Shown here one piece after another: positions 8,601 to 10,026 of a DNA stretch of 10,026 nt. The notes under the pieces are model-generated. The model did no database searches, was not told the origin of the DNA, and saw only the letters and a program-made list of their open reading frames with translations. Position 1 is the stretch's first letter; each line of letters opens with the position of its first letter. A program made the position numbers and the translations under genes. The DNA lies in assembly GCA_945874195.1 (NCBI GenBank), contig CAMCFW010000048.1, positions 1 through 10,026 on the forward strand, given 5' to 3'. The stretch is from Chryseobacterium gleum (GTDB lineage: Bacteria > Bacteroidota > Bacteroidia > UBA10329).

Positions 8601-10026
8601 ACAACGGTTCAATTGACAACTGTGCGATTCAAAGTTTGAGCCTTACACCAACTACGTTCAACTGCGCCACCACAGGGCCAAATGCAGCTGTCCTGACAGT
8701 TACCGATTTTAGTGGCAATAGTTCGACCTGCAACGCCACCATCACCGCTCTTGAGAATTTTCCTCCAGTGGCGCTCTGCCAGAATATCACGGTTCAATTG
8801 AACGCTGCCGGAACCGCATCGGTCACCGCTTTGCAGGTTGATGGTGGTTCGAGCGACAATTGCGGGATCATCGCCTCAAATGTTGACCCATCCACATTCA
8901 ATTGTAGCAACATCGGATCAAATCCGGTCACACTAACCGTCAGTGATGCAAGTGGAAACACGGCCAGTTGCAGCGCCACGGTTACGGTTCAAGACAACAT
9001 CAACCCAGCGGCACTTTGCCAAGATGTGACCGTGCTTTTGGATGCTTTGGGCACGGCAACGGTGGTCCCCACCGATGTGAATGCTGCCAGTACGGACAAT
9101 TGCGCAGTGGCCGGTCTGTCAGTTTCGCCAAATTCATTCACATGTAGTGAACTTGGCCTGAATTCGGTTACGCTCACAGTGACGGATGCCAGCGGAAACA
9201 GCTCGACCTGCATTTCAAACGTGACCGTGATAAGCAACATTTCGCCAACGGCCACTTGCCAGGATGTTACCGTGCAATTGGATGCGGCAGGAATCGTTTC
9301 CATAGTTGCCGGCCAAATAAATAACGGCTCTACGGATGTTTGTGGTGCAGCCAGTATCAGCTTGGACATTACCGATTTTACCTGTGCCGAAATTGGAGCA
9401 AATACCGTGGTGCTGACCGTGGAGGACAACAGCGGGAATATTTCGACATGCAGCGCAACCGTTACGGTGGAAGACGCCACAGACCCAACGGCCATTTGCC
9501 AAGACCTGACCGTTTATTTGGATGCTTCAGGCCAAGTTGTTGTTACTCCCATGGAGGCAGATAATGGATCGATCGACAACTGTTCAATCGCTTCCTACCA
9601 GCTTTCGCAGACCAACTTCGCTTGCAGCAATGCCGGAACGAATGCTGTGACCCTTTCTGTCACAGATCCTACTGGTAGTTCAGCAACTTGCTCCAGCAAC
9701 ATCACGGTGCTGGATACCGTTTTTCCAGTGATCGTCAATTGTCCGGTGGATATTTTGATCACGCCTGACAGTTCAGATTGCTCGCCTCAGGCCTTTTGGG
9801 CAACTCCAACTGCCACAGACAATTGTTCAGCTATTCTGAGTTCAAATTTCTCTTCAGGAGCCAATTTCAATATTGGAACCACCACGGTAACCTATGCTGC
9901 CGAAGATCCATCAGGCAACATTGCTGTCTGTTCATTCAATGTAGTGGTTGACCTTGCTCCGGTTGCCATCACCATATCGTCTCCGGTCGGAATCTGCGGC
10001 TACAACATAAGTTGCCACGGAGAGGC
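5645..10026 (+). CDS. Giant secreted multi-domain repeat protein (choice-of-anchor L, Calx-beta, PKD, SprB, HYR-like), 3' end missing
   Basis: The frame is open from a TAA at 5636 to the right edge, giving at least 1460 codons without stop or frameshift. GTG at 5645 gives a signal peptide: basic n-region to Ser16, hydrophobic core GLVLSLGLVLG (17-27), and likely cleavage after SAQ. TTG at 5639 is an alternative, with AAGGA (5626-5630) 8 bases upstream. Domain order: choice-of-anchor L, about 49-283 (NSGIVLTTGRAV, FNYIFGSEEYPEYVNSGYND); Calx-beta, about 289-400; an Ig/PKD-like segment, about 401-478; PKD, about 479-562 (YWTFGDGN, GNYTVTHNV); SprB repeat, about 563-635; nine 80-residue four-cysteine repeats from Cys645 to residue 1364; an HYR-like module, about 1365-1436; start of another SprB repeat. 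This architecture fits a T9SS-exported surface adhesin or matrix protein of gliding-type Bacteroidota. The expected C-terminal sorting domain lies outside the window. Function is inferred from architecture alone. Confidence 0.9.
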   Translation, partial: MNRIIFIIGSFKRSRSGLVLSLGLVLGSAQIDTANAQPITVAPAVTNSDVQNYVQNVLLGSRVTASNVTFNGTANAAGTFDGSATAFGLNSGIVLTTGRAVLSIGPDNSNSLGFNNVGTGDPDLTVLASGFSTYDASILQFDFIPQSDTLRFNYIFGSEEYPEYVNSGYNDVFGFFISGPGFSGPFFGGAENIAVLPGTSIPVAIDNVNNGYSATEPATGPCDNCAYYVNNTNGPAVQYDAHTVVLTATAVVVPCQTYHIKIAVADAGDGALDSGVFLEAGSFTASGAESVELEAVTGLPGVYEGCTTGSFVFRRVNVGSNSSPVTVTYNVSGSATPGTDYTALPGSITIPAGQDSVILNINALLDLTAEGTETVVLSLTSGGCSCTAPPTVSMNILDNDIPLSLTTSGTTTICLGQSASLSANPLGSISPYTSGWNNGAPSGNSVSVSPTATTTYTFSVTDACSGQTVTSSETVTVITPSFTVNDGQQCLQGNIFSFTNTGSSGPTVSHYWTFGDGNTSTTASLNYVYTAAGNYTVTHNVIHIASGCTTSTSAPVQVFSEPSVLAIINQNVSCVGGSNGAISTFVSGGTAPYGYLWLPGNQTTASITNLTAGNYTVNLTDANGCTDQVTATVLQNDATPPTASCQNATVQLNAVGVATISATLVDNGSSDNCGIASLVVSPNAFSCANIGANPVVLTVTDVNGNVSTCNATVTVQDLLPPVAVCQDITVQLDGSGNATITAAQVNNGSTDNCVVQTISVAPNAFNCTDVGANVVVLTVTDASGNSSNCNATVTVQEATVPVAVCQNIAVQLDASGNVSITGAQVGSASTDNCGIANISVNPSDFNCAEIGSNSVTVTVTDGSGNSATCNATVTVSDGLAPNALCQNVVLQLNVLGSASLTAAAVDAGSSDNCAIAGLSVNPNVFNCGQLGPNAVVLTVTDASGNSANCSASVTVQDQLAPTAICQDVTVQLDGSGNASVTAAQVNNGSIDNCAIQSLSLTPTTFNCATTGPNAAVLTVTDFSGNSSTCNATITALENFPPVALCQNITVQLNAAGTASVTALQVDGGSSDNCGIIASNVDPSTFNCSNIGSNPVTLTVSDASGNTASCSATVTVQDNINPAALCQDVTVLLDALGTATVVPTDVNAASTDNCAVAGLSVSPNSFTCSELGLNSVTLTVTDASGNSSTCISNVTVISNISPTATCQDVTVQLDAAGIVSIVAGQINNGSTDVCGAASISLDITDFTCAEIGANTVVLTVEDNSGNISTCSATVTVEDATDPTAICQDLTVYLDASGQVVVTPMEADNGSIDNCSIASYQLSQTNFACSNAGTNAVTLSVTDPTGSSATCSSNITVLDTVFPVIVNCPVDILITPDSSDCSPQAFWATPTATDNCSAILSSNFSSGANFNIGTTTVTYAAEDPSGNIAVCSFNVVVDLAPVAITISSPVGICGYNISCHGE
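7331..7549 (+). repeat. SprB repeat (first copy)
   Basis: Residues 563-635 of the giant protein carry the pattern of the SprB repeat known from the Flavobacterium gliding adhesin: NVSCVGGSNGAIS, then SGGTAPYGYLW, then ITNLTAGNYTVNLTDANGC. A second copy begins at the right edge of the window. Confidence 0.8.
7577..9736 (+). repeat. Nine tandem 240-bp (80-residue) four-cysteine repeats
   Basis: A TGY-CAR (Cys-Gln) codon pair recurs at 7577, 7817, 8057, 8297, 8537, 8777, 9017, 9257 and 9497, an exact 240-bp spacing eight times over. Counting that Cys as 1, all nine units have Cys at 1, 29, 43 and 65. By eye Gln2, Leu8, Gly12, Ser25, Asp27, Phe41, Gly47, Asn49, Val55, Asp57, Gly60, Thr70 and Pro77 are also invariant. 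The consensus runs CQ-x-x-VQLDAxG, then GSxDNC, FxC, GxNxVxLTVTDxSGN, and CxAxVTV. The last unit is one residue longer (81), where it joins the HYR module. Units differ clearly in DNA and protein (units 2 and 5 are 53/80 identical, units 2 and 3 are 47/80 by hand count), so the array is old. The fold is probably beta-sandwich, related to HYR. The unit may be a known but unnamed Bacteroidota repeat; no search was possible. Confidence 0.9.
9737..9952 (+). repeat. HYR-like module ending the repeat array
   Basis: Residues about 1365-1436 begin NCPVDILITPDSSDC, continue with TPTATDNCS, GTTTVTYAAEDPSGN and end with VCSFNVVVD, the standard HYR (hyalin repeat) pattern. CP to DNC spacing is 28 residues, the same as in the preceding nine units, but it has a cysteine at unit position 14 and lacks the one at position 43. 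Confidence 0.75.
9953..10026 (+). repeat. Start of a second SprB repeat, cut by the window edge
   Basis: The last visible residues, VAITISSPVGICGYNISCHGE, match the beginning of a SprB repeat (the NVSC..G segment of the first copy). The rest of the unit and of the gene lies to the right. Confidence 0.5.

Noticed and set aside
8989..9495. Long - strand open frame (168 codons) opposite the repeats, with similar ones at 8794-8979 and 7151-7582
   Set aside because: They mirror the periodic composition of the + strand repeat gene, have no family likeness and no promoter or start signal; they are shadow frames.
7577..9736. Regular spacing suggestive of a CRISPR or non-coding satellite array
   Set aside because: The period is 240 bp with diverged units in one open frame and conserved protein residues; there are no short identical direct repeats with unique spacers.

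Overview
The window reads as a chromosomal segment of a Bacteroidota bacterium, most likely of the Flavobacteriales type. Three things point there: promoter elements of the TAnnTTTG class with an upstream TTTG, a solitary LuxE-type acyltransferase, and a very large secreted protein built from choice-of-anchor L, Calx-beta, PKD, SprB and HYR-like modules, as is usual for cargo of the type IX secretion system (T9SS). Base composition is close to balanced. No RNA gene, insertion sequence, CRISPR array or phage gene was seen.

Layout from left to right: (1) the 3' part of a YyaL/SPATA20-family (DUF255) gene, cut by the left edge; (2) a promoter-bearing gap and tyrS, the tyrosyl-tRNA synthetase, on the + strand; (3) a convergent LuxE/PaaK-like acyl-protein synthetase on the - strand; (4) a 39-bp divergent promoter region and a small + strand lipoprotein gene; (5) a - strand Na/phosphate cotransporter with a PhoU-like tail, whose 3' end overlaps the lipoprotein gene by 17 bp; (6) a 174-bp divergent gap; (7) a giant + strand gene, open from about 5645 to the right edge (at least 1460 codons, no stop).

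The first 5.5 kb are housekeeping and general-function genes on alternating strands, so there is little operon structure. The right 4.4 kb is one cell-surface or secreted protein. Its most notable part is a block of nine tandem 80-residue modules with an exact 240-bp period and no indels. Each module carries four cysteines at fixed positions 1, 29, 43 and 65. The block is followed by a more canonical HYR module and the beginning of a second SprB repeat. A C-terminal T9SS sorting domain would be expected beyond the right edge but is not visible here.

The most interesting signals are the isometric four-cysteine array, the overlapping, nearly palindromic divergent promoter between the acyltransferase and the lipoprotein gene, the likely leaderless start of the lipoprotein gene, and the 17-bp tail-to-tail gene overlap. 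Nothing here amounts to a clearly new multi-gene system.
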